Shown here piece after piece: positions 25,196 to 36,107 of a DNA stretch of 64,000 nucleotides (its first letter is position 1; every line of letters starts with the position of its first letter). A program made the translations under genes and the position numbers. Source of the stretch: Liolophura sinensis (taxonomy: Eukaryota > Mollusca > Polyplacophora > Chitonida > Chitonidae). Location of the stretch: positions 2,457,001 to 2,521,000 of the forward strand of contig NC_088299.1 in assembly GCF_032854445.1 (NCBI RefSeq), given 5' to 3'. Below the pieces are notes generated by a model. It had not been told where the DNA came from. It ran no database searches and was given only the letters and a program-made list of their open reading frames with translations.

Positions 25196-25920
25196 CTAAG
25201 ATTCCTTACGATATTTGAACCAGTCTGCCTTCTTCAATTTCCATTTAGGGAGGCCTACTCCAGAGCTGCAATGCGGTAACAAAGCAAAGTTAATCACTAT
25301 CGGAGAATGATCGCACCCGCAAGGGGAGACATCGTCAACGTCCCAAGTGAAGGCAGAACATATATTTGCAATACAGATGGTAAGATCAAGTGCCGATACT
25401 TTGCCAGTACGGATATCAAGTCTTGTACCGGAGCCATCATTTACGAGAACTAGCTTATTTTCATCTATAAACTCAGCAACTGTACCACCATTACTATCTA
25501 TGTTGTCACTTCCCCATAGTTCCTTATAAGCGTTAAAATCTCCGCATAATATTACTGAGCGGTCCAATGACTCAAGTACTTTGCTCAGGTCACGTGGTTC
25601 AATCTTATTGCAGGGATTGTAAAGATTTACAACGTTCACAAAACATTCATCACACAATGCAGTTTTATAACACTGACATTCAATTGACTGCAGATTAGGT
25701 AGCACAACTTCTGTAAAAGACAAAGAATTCCTAATAAACGTTACCAACTCTCCTCCAGTACGATTGACTCTATCAGCACGGAATATTCCATAGCCAGGGT
25801 ATGTGAAGTCTAGATGGGGTTTTAAAAACGTCTCCTGTAAGCAGACAATAGCTGGTTTATATGCAAGTGATGACAGTAAAAATTTAAGTTCTTGACCATG
25901 TGAATATAAGGGTTATATAT
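25196..25920 (-). pseudogene. LINE ORF2 AP-like endonuclease domain
   Basis: The frame from 25747 to 25196 contains VILCGDFNAYKELWGS, then LDLTICIANI and CGCDHSPIVI, the usual catalytic Asn/Asp and SDHxP-type His boxes of APE endonucleases. The G-S-D-H box reads CGCDH here. Upstream sequence to about 25920 continues the domain (CLQETFLKPHLDF-like), with the catalytic Gln-Glu-Thr box. Frame is largely intact over 240 codons. Confidence 0.85.
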
Positions 25921-26479
25921 TCTGATGAAGGAGATTGAAACCCATAATTATACAAAGAAGACCAAACAGAAGATGTTGAACTCGTACCTAGTAATCCATT
26001 ATTTCGAGCTTGTTTTCTGTACTTTAACATATTCATTAACTCAGTGGAGTCAATTATATCCGTGCCAAGGTAACGCTGAGCACACCCCGCAAGATATTTG
26101 ATTATGTCAGAATTTTAGGTACTTGACAACAATGAAACAAAATCTCGGTGAAAAAGCAACTATGTTCGTAAGTACATCAGGCGCAAGACCATCGGTTTGT
26201 ATACTCTCTTATTGTTTTCTGTTTCAGTTTCAACAGAACACATTTGGGGCGTCGGTCTCGGTGGATGGGATTCATTCATGACAAGTGTATTATGCTGTAC
26301 TATGGCTGTATTTGGCCCTGGGCCATGGGAAATTCCACTACTTGCACGAGCTGTGGGTGCTGACCCCTGGTGGGGGAGGGTAGCTCGAACTTGATTGACC
26401 GGATTGCCACGGACAGTTTTCAGTGCAGCTGCTTAAGACACATTTTCAGTTGCTTTTATGAACCGCGCTTTGCTCGCTT

Positions 26480-27100
26480 CTTTATCGGGTGGACAGCCTT
26501 ATGCAGCAATGTGTTTTCCCCCACAGTTACAATATTTTGGGGACTCTAAATTAGGACATTTAGGAAGCTCATGTGCTCCACCACATCGAGGACATCTGGC
26601 CGACCCTTTACAACGCATTGCTATATGCCCTATTCTCTGGCATTTGTAGCAACGAACCACAGCAGGAATAAACGTTTGACAGAAAACACAGGATAACCCA
26701 ATTTTACTTTTTATGGGAGTGATTTATGGTCAAAATGTAGTATCATTACGTTGCTAGGAGACTTATTCTTTCCGGTCTTTAGCCTTTCAACTTTACGACA
26801 TTTCTCGGATTTCGGGACAAAATTTCGTCCGGAGATATATCATCCCAGTTGCCGTATATAACACCCTTTAGCAAAGACTTGTTTTGTACAGTGCAGGTTA
26901 TATCTCTACCATGATACTGTTTAGTCTCAGCAGTTTGCTACGTTGTCCTGAAAAAATATCACAATGAAATCCCCCGACGGCATTTTTCTAACTGACTTTA
27001 CATTACCCACTGCCTTTTGTAATTCTACTCCTAACTTTATAGGACTGAAGGCCGCGATAGGGACATTACCAACAGCCGACATTATAACATGGCCTGGTTG
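26480..27100 (-). pseudogene. LINE ORF1 (gag-like) remnant with CCHC knuckles
   Basis: At about 26660-26490 the minus strand encodes CYKCQRIGHIAMRC (CX2CX4HX4C), then CPRCGGAHELPKC (CX2CX3HX4C), then a half knuckle CNCGGKH before a stop. Upstream, ISPDEILSRNPRNV resembles the PRE/gag region of I-group ORF1. Several in-frame stops are present. Confidence 0.8.
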
Positions 27101-27349
27101 ACAGTTGTCTCTTTTGGCGTTTTACCTCTACTGTCATTTTTTCGCGAGTATCATCTTCGGGAGACCAACTTCATTTACTTCTGGCAACAGAAGTTTGAGT
27201 TTGAAATATGTCCTTGCATTGCTCTTCCATAATTGGGTTGGTCGCTATATACGTGCATCGACAAGTGAAGTTAGTACACTGACAGTTATTGGGATACTCC
27301 ACCCCCGGGGCGCCTCGGGGCAAGGGACAAGACAACAGGTGCCCTAATT

Positions 27350-28309
27350 ATTTTAGAGTCTCACTGTGCACCCTCACACGATTTCCTAAACCTAGCCTAC
27401 TCTAACAATTCATTGATTTTTTTTTTAATTTTACCTCCCAAATCAAACGACCAATAATAAAAAAAAAGGAGAAGAAGAGGAAAAAGGAAGAAAGATTAAA
27501 GTAAGCAGTTATACAGTTAGCAACATATCTGCAGAGTTAAATTTTTATATACATACGTACATACAATCTGATTCTCAGTGCAAGGACTGGGCAGCTGTTC
27601 GTGTGGCCCATGACAGAGCTGGGTCAAAACACGTCCGTACTCTACGGCCTCTCAAACCGGTCCTGTGTTGCGTACTGTCCAGTTATATTAAAACGAGTTT
27701 GAGGAAGCCTATACAAGAAATTTGTATGGTTCGATGATGTATGGTACATTTTGGAAAGTACAGACCTACACCTTTTTCCTTTCTCTTGTGCGAAGTACTG
27801 TGCCTCTGTTTAATACGTTGGTGTGTTATAGCTTACACGGCGGCAGCCATATTTATAATTGAATCGGAGTGTCCTGACATCACCGCCTCTATTTGCTATC
27901 GGTATAACTCGAACAAACATGCTGACATAAGTCTCAGACGACTTGCCAAGAGCTAGATTCGAGCCTGTGACTATTGTATTCATCAGGTGTCGATGGGCTG
28001 TGACCAAATCGATAGTTTATGTGACGGAGGTATAACAAGGGCTTTAATTTCGAATCGTATGTCACGTGTGGCAGTAAAAGCTTTACAGTATATAGCACCT
28101 GACGTTTTATATAAAGACAAACCTATTTTGGTGTGGCCCGATGCTTCTGGAGCCATGCACGATGACAACAAGCAGTTGGTGGTGCTCGTGCCGATGATTT
28201 ACACTTTTTCCACCCTCCATAAAACTGACTATACAGTTGCTTATGTAAAACATTTCTTGCGACTACAGGGGCTTTATTTATTTATTTGATAGGTGTTAAA
28301 CAGACGAGG
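27350..28309. other. Gene-free stretch
   Basis: Contains an A/G-rich strand-biased tract at about 27455-27503 and otherwise nothing recognised. A 100-codon plus frame (27987-28289) has no domain signature and no splice partners. Confidence 0.45.
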
Positions 28310-28450
28310 TGGGAGAGGGGATGTCAGTGGCAGCAGCACTTTCGCGGCATGGACTCGCCCTGCCCATTGAGATATATAGATAGATACAGGATATGTACAC
28401 ACACTTAATCATTCCCCGTCGTCGGCACAAAACCCCAAGCATACATACAC
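28310..28450 (+). mobile_element. SINE family D fragment
   Basis: Shares GTCAGTGGCAGCAGCACTTT and CGGCATGGACTCGCCCTG with 38893-39175 (reversed), and ends in CACAAAACCCCAAGCATAC. Confidence 0.65.
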
Positions 28451-28970
28451 ACATACATATTAAAGCAAAGCGGCTATCTTTAAAACATCTCATCTGCTAT
28501 TCATACAATGACATTTTCCATGATACCGTTCCTACTGCATTTAAATTATAAAGTTATTGAAATATATGTCTCGCGATAATAAACATACATTTAGATATAT
28601 ATACGCACAACTGCGTCTTTGCTGTCGTCAAAGTATTATATTTATTCAAAATGTTAGATGTAATCGCCACATCCACTGTCTTGTCTGCATCTGGAAAAAA
28701 ATCAATGGAACAAACTGCACTAGAAAATCTGCAAATCGTCGTATCTCTTAGCGTTTATTGTAAACATGCATTTTTGTTTCAAGCTGCTGTAGCTGCTAGA
28801 TAACCTCATTCTTCATTGGAAAAGAACATGATACTCCACTTTTAATTTTTTTTTCTCGTATTACAAGTGTATAAAATTACAATGATAACTGGATATTTAT
28901 CCAGACATTGTGATTCATTCATATTCAATTTTTCCATATACATGTATATACGCATGTATTTAAGGGGTTA

Positions 28971-29184
28971 CCTGGCTCCCCTCAAATGCGGTCGCTGTGA
29001 GTTAAGTCCAGCTCAAGCCGGTTTCCTCTATGGCCGAAAGTAGGAAAGTCTGACATCAACCTGCAGATGGTCGTGGGTTCCCCTCGGGCTCTGCCCGGTT
29101 CCCTCCCACCATAATGCTGATCGCCGTTGTATTAGTGAAGTATTCTTGAGAACGACATAAAAAACCAACTAAATAAATTAATCA
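28971..29184 (+). mobile_element. SINE family A, missing the A-box end
   Basis: Starts near AAATGCGGTCGCTGTGAGTT (B-box side) and continues through GGTCGTGGGTTCCCC and CTCCCACCATAATGCTGAT to a TAAATAAATTAAT-like tail. Confidence 0.8.
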
Positions 29185-29245
29185 AAGTGCATGTGACTAC
29201 AGGCAATTCTCCGCTATAGTCTACATGGGCCTGTTGATCCATTTA

Positions 29246-29425
29246 TATATTTATTTGATTATTGTTTAACACCATATTCAAGAACTATTAACATTTACGA
29301 TGACCTTATGTTTTATGGCTTTAGGAAATCAGAGTGCCCCGAAATAATCCACCGGCCTTCCACAAGTTACTCACGAAATTTCGTATGAGCTTATTAAGTC
29401 TATAACATCCTCATCGCCAGGCCAC
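29246..29425 (-). mobile_element. Dispersed repeat family B, degraded copy
   Basis: Reversed tail TTATTTGATTATTGTTTAAC, then ACCATATTCAAGAA, and a CACAAGTTACTCACGAAATT block corresponding to the one at 3885-3930. Confidence 0.6.
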
Positions 29426-30600
29426 ACGTGACAGATTATTCATACATATGTACTGTTTGAAACTTTCACTATTTGGGAACACGGCTGATGGGGCATGCAG
29501 GTGTGCATGTTTTAATATAAGAGGGCGAAATGTCCACCGAGCACGGTCAACTGGGGAGCCAGCGGTGGTTTTCCCGGGGGAACTCCGGTCAAAAATTCGG
29601 GGCAAAAACTTTGACGTTAAACAACAATAAATCAATTTATCCTGGGGGACCCACTATGAAAATTGTCAGTGGGGTGGGTGCAGAATATATACCTGGGGGA
29701 AGAGGGGGGCTGTACCAGTCAGTACATGTCGACGATAGGATCAACATTAACCAAAGCAGAACAAAATTCATATCAACCTAACGAGAATAATACAGTAGGC
29801 TTATATCCCTCACAATATGTCAGGAGCAGAAACTGTAGGTAAATATAGGCTTGTTACCTTAGGACAGTTACTAAAAAAAGAAAATTAATACGACGGTTAT
29901 TTATGTTTTGATAAATCAGCTACTTTTCTTCAGAGCAAAACATCCTTGACAGAAATTCGGCCGACGGAAATATATCAGTTATTTCTTCTCTTTTTTGGGG
30001 GGCATTTAAGGAAACTATAACGTGTCAGTTATAACATATGATTACGTAAACTGTACCCTAATAAGGTGTCTAGCTTCTCCGTTAGAGAGCTCGCCATTCA
30101 GCCTGTGTCAGTGGCTCTTACTTACACAAAGGCTGTTAAAATCTAAATACCGACATCATTGTTTCAATACTCATGTGCATGTTCACAGATTTTACCAGAT
30201 CACAGGTGTTGCTTAAAATATGCGGAATACCCGGATGAACCACCATCTGTCTCATAATCCTTTACGAAGGAAAAATTGCTGGTTTTCAATTTAATTTGAA
30301 ATGGGACAGTTATTTCCGAAAAATGTTATGTCATCTATATGCATAGGCAGAATATGGGAACTATACCTTCATAAACAGTTTCTTTCACTTCAGCAAGAAA
30401 TTTTGGTCACCCACTACTTCCATGGTTTTCGGGGCCTTGGTGGCAACAGGTGGTCTACTATGCTCTCTAGTGTGGCTTAGCATGAAGTTCACTGCAGGTT
30501 ACTTGCCTTTCAGCTCTTTACCATGTGACACACATGAGGCTGTAAAAATCGTTTGTTACGGAAATATTCTAGTGTTCTAGAAATTTTGTTCAATTTGTAA
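29426..30600. other. Gene-free stretch 3' of receptor gene 1
   Basis: No exon recognised. The 3' UTR of receptor gene 1 would run leftward from 30661 into this block. No canonical AATAAA on the minus strand was identified with confidence. Confidence 0.4.
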
Positions 30601-30660
30601 GTAAGAAATGTCTTGATAACACATATCGAGAAAATGTGAGCAAACGTCTTTTTTTTTTTG

Positions 30661-31094
30661 TTAGTTGTAAGTAAGAAGCGACATCACGACAGTCGCTCCG
30701 CAGATTGTAAGAGCCAGGGAGAACCAGAGAAAGAAGCGATCACATCGTCGTGCAAAACTGCTCACGCTCGCTTCTGTGTTGGCGGACGCGTTCGCCTGCG
30801 TCTGCCGCTCCGAGCCCCTTGCAGAGTCCATCTTCAGTGACTCATCATCGGACTGGCTGAAAGTTTCAAATGTGCCGTTAAGTTTTTCACTGAGGTTGTC
30901 GAACTGTTCGATGCCCGGAAGGAAATCTGGTGGATTTGCTGGCCTGTTGATCGATGCAGAGCCGCGAGGCTGCTGACTTGATGTGACGTCGGACGCCTGT
31001 AGCTGACCTTTGACCCGGTGATGAATCATGATAACAATGGCGGACAACAGGACGGACAATGTTCCCATCCCCATTACAAAGATCATGTAGATAC
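30661..31094 (-). CDS. Receptor gene 1, last exon (M3, loop, M4)
   Basis: Begins after CTGCAG with phase 1, completing a Gly codon, then IYMIFVMGMGTLSV for M3. It encodes a short intracellular loop of about 95 residues and M4 (FLWFSLALTICGATVVMSLL), ending TYN and TAA. The loop is Ser/Gln/Asn-rich and contains no clear receptor-targeting motif. Confidence 0.92.
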
Positions 31095-34000
31095 CTGCAG
31101 GTATAAAATCAGGGCAAAACTAAATAACAAGTTGTACACATGTATGAAAAGACAATATCAAATTATGTATTAGCATACGAAAACTGTTAATCTCTACAAT
31201 TGATCAAAGAACTTGTCTTAGACCGGTAATCTCACGACAGAGAAAATTACCACACTTTTCTCAAGTACGACTGTAAATGACTAATCTCTTGATGTCAAAT
31301 CTCAGTCAAAATAGCTTTAGACCGATTCACGATATTCGCAAAGAGAGAAAAGCCGTGTTAGCGCATTAAACCCGGCTTTATTTCAAACTTACCACGGATG
31401 GAGAAGGAAAGAGATGTTCATGAAGAAGGCGAAGGAGAGGAAACCTTTGAATCCGATTTTACTTTGAAACTTACCTAGGATGGAGAAGGATAGAGAAGTC
31501 CGCGGCATGGATTTATTCAGGATACTCATGAAGAAGGCGAAGGAGAGGAAACCTTTGAATCCGATTTTACTTTGAAACTTACCTAGGATGGAGAAGGATA
31601 GAGAAGTCCGCGGCATGGATTCATTCAGGATACTCATGAAGAAGGCGAAGGAGAGGAAAACCGTGACCGCCAAGGACATCTTCTCTCCAGATTCAGGGGG
31701 GAGCACAAAGTCAACAACATTCAGGAAGGAAAACAGAAGGACAGGAATTATCACCGTCAGGACGTAGAACGTCTTCCTCCGACTCAGGATCATCGAGAAT
31801 TCGACCATCACTGTGCTCTCGCCCGGACAGCACTCGAAGCTCTGCTCCGTGCGCTGAGACTTGGTAGAGATGACGTCCCACTCGCCGCTCTCATCGTAAT
31901 CCGCCAAACTGACGTTCCCAAGGGGCACGACGTCCACTTCACTCACGTCATACATCCAGGTACCCATCATGATGGTACACGTCTGCGTGTCGAAAGGGTA
32001 GAGGGTGATATCCACAGTGCAGTGGGTGTGAAAAACGTCTCCCGGAGACCATTCCACCATGCCGTCGTAGTCGAGACGGGCCAGATAGTCACCGGTCTTG
32101 TACTTTGTCATTCTCTCATAGCTGCCAAGGCAAGGAATTAGTTTGTTTGATTGATTGATTAATTAATTAATAGATTCTGCTTCATTCATAAAACCGCCAC
32201 TTTTATATGAGTGAATATTGTCCGGTTATTACACCCAAACACAAAAAATAATGTACAGATTATTTATTCCACATGCATGTCTACATGGCTCCGGATATCT
32301 GGCGCTACTTTCGAGACATCAGCATCTCAGAAATACAAGAAATTGCCTCGCAATAGACACACAGCTGTTCTAGACCGCGCATTTGGGCATGGGGCATTTC
32401 ACTCACTTGAGGCAGTGGAAAGCAGACGATGAGGTGAACGATAACACGGGTAGGTATAGGGAAATGACGCATTGGACGAGATGCTGAGAACTACGGCTGA
32501 TAATAACTGGAAATTATTACGTTGTGTTGGGTTACAGCACAATCTGCACATCATATGCATGAGTTACGCATCAGGCACGTTGGGGCGAGTAAAACAGCAA
32601 ATGCCCGGATGCCCGCGACCTCAAATAACCTTTTGGCTAACCTTACCACACTTTTAGAAACCTAACAAGAGGTCCATGAAACCTGGACAATGAGTTCTCG
32701 TCCATCTCGTCCAAGTCTCATTTAGCTAGGGCATGATCATGGGTTTATTGTAATAGTGCATATTCTAATTCAGGTGTTGCCAGGGATACCGGAGGGATTG
32801 ACGTCATACATGTAACGTCATGCATGTCCACAAGTCAAGTGACCAATCAGAGCAGAATAATCTAACAGAGAATTGTGACAATCATCGGACTTGGTCAGGT
32901 GCATTCACATGTTTGACAGTAGCTCTAGCGTGAATCGGCAGTCAAACCAGCAGGAATTGTCATCGTCAATAAAGAACCCATAGCAGAACTTTTGGCTAGA
33001 CAGACAGATGAGAGGAAATTACACATATTGGCCTATATCCCCAAATCTGTCCACCACAAGCCATTTTGTCGCCTCTAGTTTCGATCTACTCTTTCCGATT
33101 CCATGGAAGCCAGTAGTTTCCACTCGACATCCCTTGGTCCCCACAATATCAAATACTTTTACCCTTGTATAGACCAGAAGGGGAGCACATGTAAAATCTA
33201 GCGCTTTGAACAAACTAACCTGTTGGAGATGGCGATGTCTGGTCTCCAGACTTGGGTAGGAGCCACCAGTATTGAGGACACACCGTTATACATAGCCGGG
33301 TCCCATTGTAAAAAATCATCGCTCCATTCCTTCAAGAATGAACACGTTAGCATATAAGGCACAGTGCCCTTTGGGCTACAGAATTAACACATTAGCATAT
33401 AAGGCACAATGCCCTTTGGGCTACAGAATTAACACATTAGCATATAAGGCACAGTGCCCTTTGGGCTATAGAATTAACACATTAGCATATATGGCACAGT
33501 GCCATTTGGGCTTCAGAATTAACACATTAGCATATAAGGCACAGTGCCATTTGGGCTTCAGAATTAACACATTAGCATATAAGGCACAGTACCATTTGGG
33601 CTACAGAATTAACACATTAGCATATAAGGCACAGTGCCATTTGGGCTTCAGAATTAACACATTAGCATATAAAGCACAGTGCCATTTGGGCTACAGAATT
33701 AACACATTAGCACATAAGGCACAATGCCCGCTGGGCTATAGATCTGCAGTTTAGATTAACCACGGAGAATTAGTGTACGGATTACGAGGAGATAAACAAT
33801 ATATGTTTTGGAATTACAAGCAAAGGACCTCGTATGGTAAGGCGAGGAATCGGACCCAGTGCAAGAAACTGCGGACCTCGAGTAGCGAAACTGATTATAG
33901 TTGTGAGTGACAGCTGCTGACACACTCATGAGGCTACTTGCTTTTTGAGTTCCGTTTTACTCGTCTTTTCCATTTATATGGCAAGCATGCAGCTTATAAA

Positions 34001-36107
34001 GCTCCAAACATGCACTGAAGCGATGTATAGGTCATAAAATCGAAAAATTGTATCCAATTACTGTTACACTGAAATATATATAATTTTTTTTTGTATTAGG
34101 CACTGTAGAGTTATGAAAATCACTGCACTACAAATGTAACTTTCTGAAAATTCTTGAACACGAAGTTATGCATCAATCAATTAAATAAATATGTAACAAA
34201 TGTAACTTTCGGCCTTATACTTTCTCTACACATAACATGTTAACATTAATGATAGCTAGTCTACCATATGTGCTCTCAACCAGGATTCACGTATGATATC
34301 GCTATAGGTGGGAAATCTAATTTTGATTCATTATAACACTTATTTAATGCAAGGTTGGGTCTGCCTGCAACCTGCGGATGGTCGTGGGTTTCCCCCGGGC
34401 TCTGCCCGGTTTCCACCCACCATAATGTTGGCCGCCGTCGTATAAGTGACATGTTCTTGTGTACGGCGTAAAACACCAATCAAATAAATCAATAATGCAA
34501 GGTTGCCTTTGTCTTTACTCAAACAAAAGTACGTTTTCAAAGGAAAAGAAACAGCCACAAAGATTCGAACTTTTCACCCATATGCAGCATTTTTTCCTCA
34601 ATGACTTTGTTAGTCCACTGTACTGTGGTGGATGCCTGATAGACCCTGGCAACAGTACAGATTTTAGACCAGATAAAATATGACAAAACTCATCAGATTA
34701 TAAAGTTTATGTTTTACATATGAAGACAAATGTTAACCACAACGAAACTTTGACAGCACGTAGAAATACATGCGTGAAAGTTTCAGTATAGATATTTTTC
34801 TGGTTAACGTTGATCTTCATACTGAAAATTAAAAACACAGTGCCTCGTTTGAACGATAATTTGGTGTTTTTGATCGAGAGTGCATTTTTGGAGAGTTATT
34901 ACTAAGTAACCATCTCCTTTATGGCATTATAACTTTCATGAGTGCTTCGACCAAGTCTTATACTTCTAGTTCCGACATTTGCAGAACTGTGTTGGGATTT
35001 TGAAATTTGCACTTTCTCATTGTACCTCTCTGGGGCCGATTCTCCGCCTTACTCTACCAGGTCCTTTATTAGGTTGGGAGATGAAAGACAAACCCAGGGC
35101 TAGTGAGCAAACTATACGCATTGACAAATATCCAGAGGTATTTTCTAATTAACACTTCAGATGTGCTGGTGACATGCAGGCAAAATATAACTACTGCTCC
35201 AATCGTCCTAAATACGAGTTTATTTAGTGTTTTATTTATTTTGAAACAAACAGACCAATGTCCACCACCAGGCTCGATGAAAATAACCCTTTACAGTACT
35301 TGTGGTGATAAAAAAGACAAAGAAAATACATAATAGTACTGACAGACAATATAATGCAGCAGTGCCATAATTATACCAACCTATGTAAAAACAATCTGAA
35401 AACGCAGAATTATAATCAGATGCAGTAAAACTTTGATTACCAAGTACACACCATATAAAGCCAAGCCGAGAAGGAGAATTCCTGTTCTTTCTCATCCTGA
35501 AAAAAAAAGTTGAAAAAATAAGACAATATTTTGCACTTAGAAGGGTTTTTTGTGGAAAATCAGCATACTATTGGACGAAAGCTGTGGCTGCGACTAACAG
35601 TGTCTTCAAATACACAAACAGATAATGAATTCAAACACAAATTAACAGATACTGGATTCAAGTGCACAAACTAACGGAAACTCAATTCAAATACACGAAT
35701 TAACGGAAACTCAATTCAAATACACGAATTAACGGAAACTGGATTCAAAAGCACGAAGCGGGATTGGTAATATCAAGCCCACAACTCTTACATTTTAATT
35801 AACACATATTTTTTTGCTTTCCTCCATTTATTGTTAGGGTACACTTAAGATTTCATATAACCATGTCAGATGCGTAATGTTGAGTAACTGTCCACTCAGT
35901 CTCTAATCGTTCACCTACCAACTGATGAATATACATGAGGTAAACGTTAACTCCAACTGTAATGGCGTGCGATTGATTCTTGACAGGTCGCACGTGCTTA
36001 GTGTAATTGGTGAAGAGGTCTGTTTGAAGCCGCTGTACATCTTCATTACTATAACCTTTGACGGTTGCCATGGCGATCAAAACTGTGAGAGATAAAAATT
36101 GAATCAT
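30661..36107 (-). CDS. Nicotinic acetylcholine receptor-like subunit, alpha-type (receptor gene 1)
   Basis: Ligand-gated cation channel subunit of the Cys-loop family, expected as a plasma-membrane pentamer. Exons on the minus strand: 36107-35919, 35496-35452, 33329-33220, 32121-31583, 31094-30661. The join is 1,317 bp, 438 aa, with GT-AG ends and consistent phases. Seen in order: N-terminal hydrophobic signal (1-18); loop A VWRPDIAI; Cys-loop C149-X13-C163 (CTVDITLYPFDTQTC); vicinal C212-C213 in loop C, the alpha hallmark; M1 about 231-254; M2 263-280 preceded by GEK (Glu at -1', cation-selective type) with Leu 9' and Thr 6'; M3 about 296-318; a variable cytoplasmic loop; M4 about 415-435; stop TAA. 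The 45-bp and 110-bp exons are the classical nAChR exons 3 and 4. The ligand is not certain: many lophotrochozoan paralogues are untested. The start codon could lie in an upstream exon (see 37744). Confidence 0.9.
31387..31657. repeat. 108-bp tandem triplication across the exon 5 donor of receptor gene 1
   Basis: Three copies in minus-strand order: 31657-31550 (authentic exon end), 31549-31442, and 31441 to about 31387 (shortened). Each unit is about 76 bp of exon 3' end (from FLSFAFF in M2 to SILG) plus GTAAGT and about 25 bp of intron. Anchor TGAAGAAGGC recurs at 31421, 31529 and 31637, exactly 108 apart. Because 108 is 36 codons, the coding frame stays open through copies 1-2. Confidence 0.95.
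31583..32121 (-). CDS. Receptor gene 1, exon 5 (Cys-loop to M2)
   Basis: From the acceptor CCTTGGCAG to the first GTAAGT donor. Encodes YERMTKYKTGDYLARLDY through the Cys-loop, ECCPG loop C, M1 and M2. The open frame runs on past the donor to 31389 only because of the 108-bp duplication; the added residues are repeats of the M2-M3 segment. The first donor is chosen because it joins in frame to the M3 exon and matches the junction in receptor gene 2. Confidence 0.92.
33220..33329 (-). CDS. Receptor gene 1, 110-bp exon 4
   Basis: Encodes EWSDDFLQWDPAMYNGVSS, then the loop A region ending VWRPDIAISN. The AG of the acceptor is at 33331-33330 and the donor GTTAGT begins at 33219. The frame enters at phase 0 and leaves at phase 2. 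The size equals that of the corresponding exon in receptor gene 2. Confidence 0.93.
33330..33740. repeat. 45-bp tandem array of the exon 4 acceptor (about 9 copies)
   Basis: Unit begins at the AG of the authentic acceptor. Read on the minus strand, each unit holds TATATGCTAATGTGTTAATT (branch-point-like CTAAY), a short pyrimidine-rich step and a CTGTAG or CTGAAG end. Copies repeat every 45 bp from 33376 on. The copy at the exon has one extra base (46 bp). The plus-strand 138-codon frame across it (33338-33754) is an artefact of a 15-codon unit without stops. Confidence 0.93.
34358..34492 (+). mobile_element. SINE family A, 5'-truncated, with 13-bp target duplication
   Basis: Contains only the 3' half, from CTGCAACCTGCGGATGGTCG to the CAAATAAATCAA tail. 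The direct repeat TAATGCAAGGTTG flanks it at 34345-34357 and 34493-34505, so it inserted already truncated. It lies in receptor gene 1 intron 3, between the 45-bp and 110-bp exons. Confidence 0.9.
35452..35496 (-). CDS. Receptor gene 1, 45-bp exon 3
   Basis: Fifteen codons, DEKEQEFSFSAWLYM, between a TTTTTTTTTCAG acceptor and a GTGTGT donor. The motif matches the DEKNQ-type beta1-beta2 strand at this position in nicotinic receptors. Too short for ORF callers; identified by splice signals, size and homology. Confidence 0.9.
35606..35756. repeat. 29-bp tandem array in receptor gene 1 intron
   Basis: About five copies of a unit such as AATTAACGGAAACTCAATTC followed by AAATACACG. The two central copies are identical. 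It lies between the first and second coding exons and does not touch a splice site. Confidence 0.85.
35919..36107 (-). CDS. Receptor gene 1, first coding exon
   Basis: Codes for MIQFLSLTVLIAMATVKG as a plausible signal peptide, then NEDVQRLQTDLFTNYTKHVR, PVKNQSHAIT and so on, ending HQL before GTAGGT. A strong acceptor-like run (TTTTTATCTCTCACAG) lies inside the exon and ends at 36083. If used, the start would be in an upstream exon and translation would enter at 36082 in the same frame and phase (1) as exon 2 of receptor gene 2. Confidence 0.8.

Larger units (their letters stand above)
22636..27100 (-). mobile_element. Decayed I-group non-LTR retrotransposon (LINE)
   Basis: Minus strand, 5' to 3': a gag-like ORF1 remnant (about 27100-26480) ending in CCHC zinc knuckles, an APE-type endonuclease (about 25920-25190), a reverse transcriptase (about 24990-23800), an RNase H domain (23580-22945) and a terminal Cys/His region (22923-22639). 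The order gag-EN-RT-RNaseH is that of I-group (I, Jockey-related, LOA-like) elements. Frameshifts and stops split ORF2 into at least six pieces, so it is not autonomous. The 5' end is not defined and the clade is not resolved. No target duplication or poly-A end was found. Confidence 0.85.

Noticed and set aside
31389-32111. Treating the whole 240-codon minus frame as one exon ending at 31389
   Set aside because: The frame runs through the intron donor only because of the 108-bp duplication; the first donor gives the family-consistent junction to M3.
33338-33754. 138-codon plus-strand frame with a 15-residue repeat (INTLAYKAQCPLGYR type)
   Set aside because: It is the antisense reading of the 45-bp splice-acceptor array, a multiple of three without stops; no start context, no homology.
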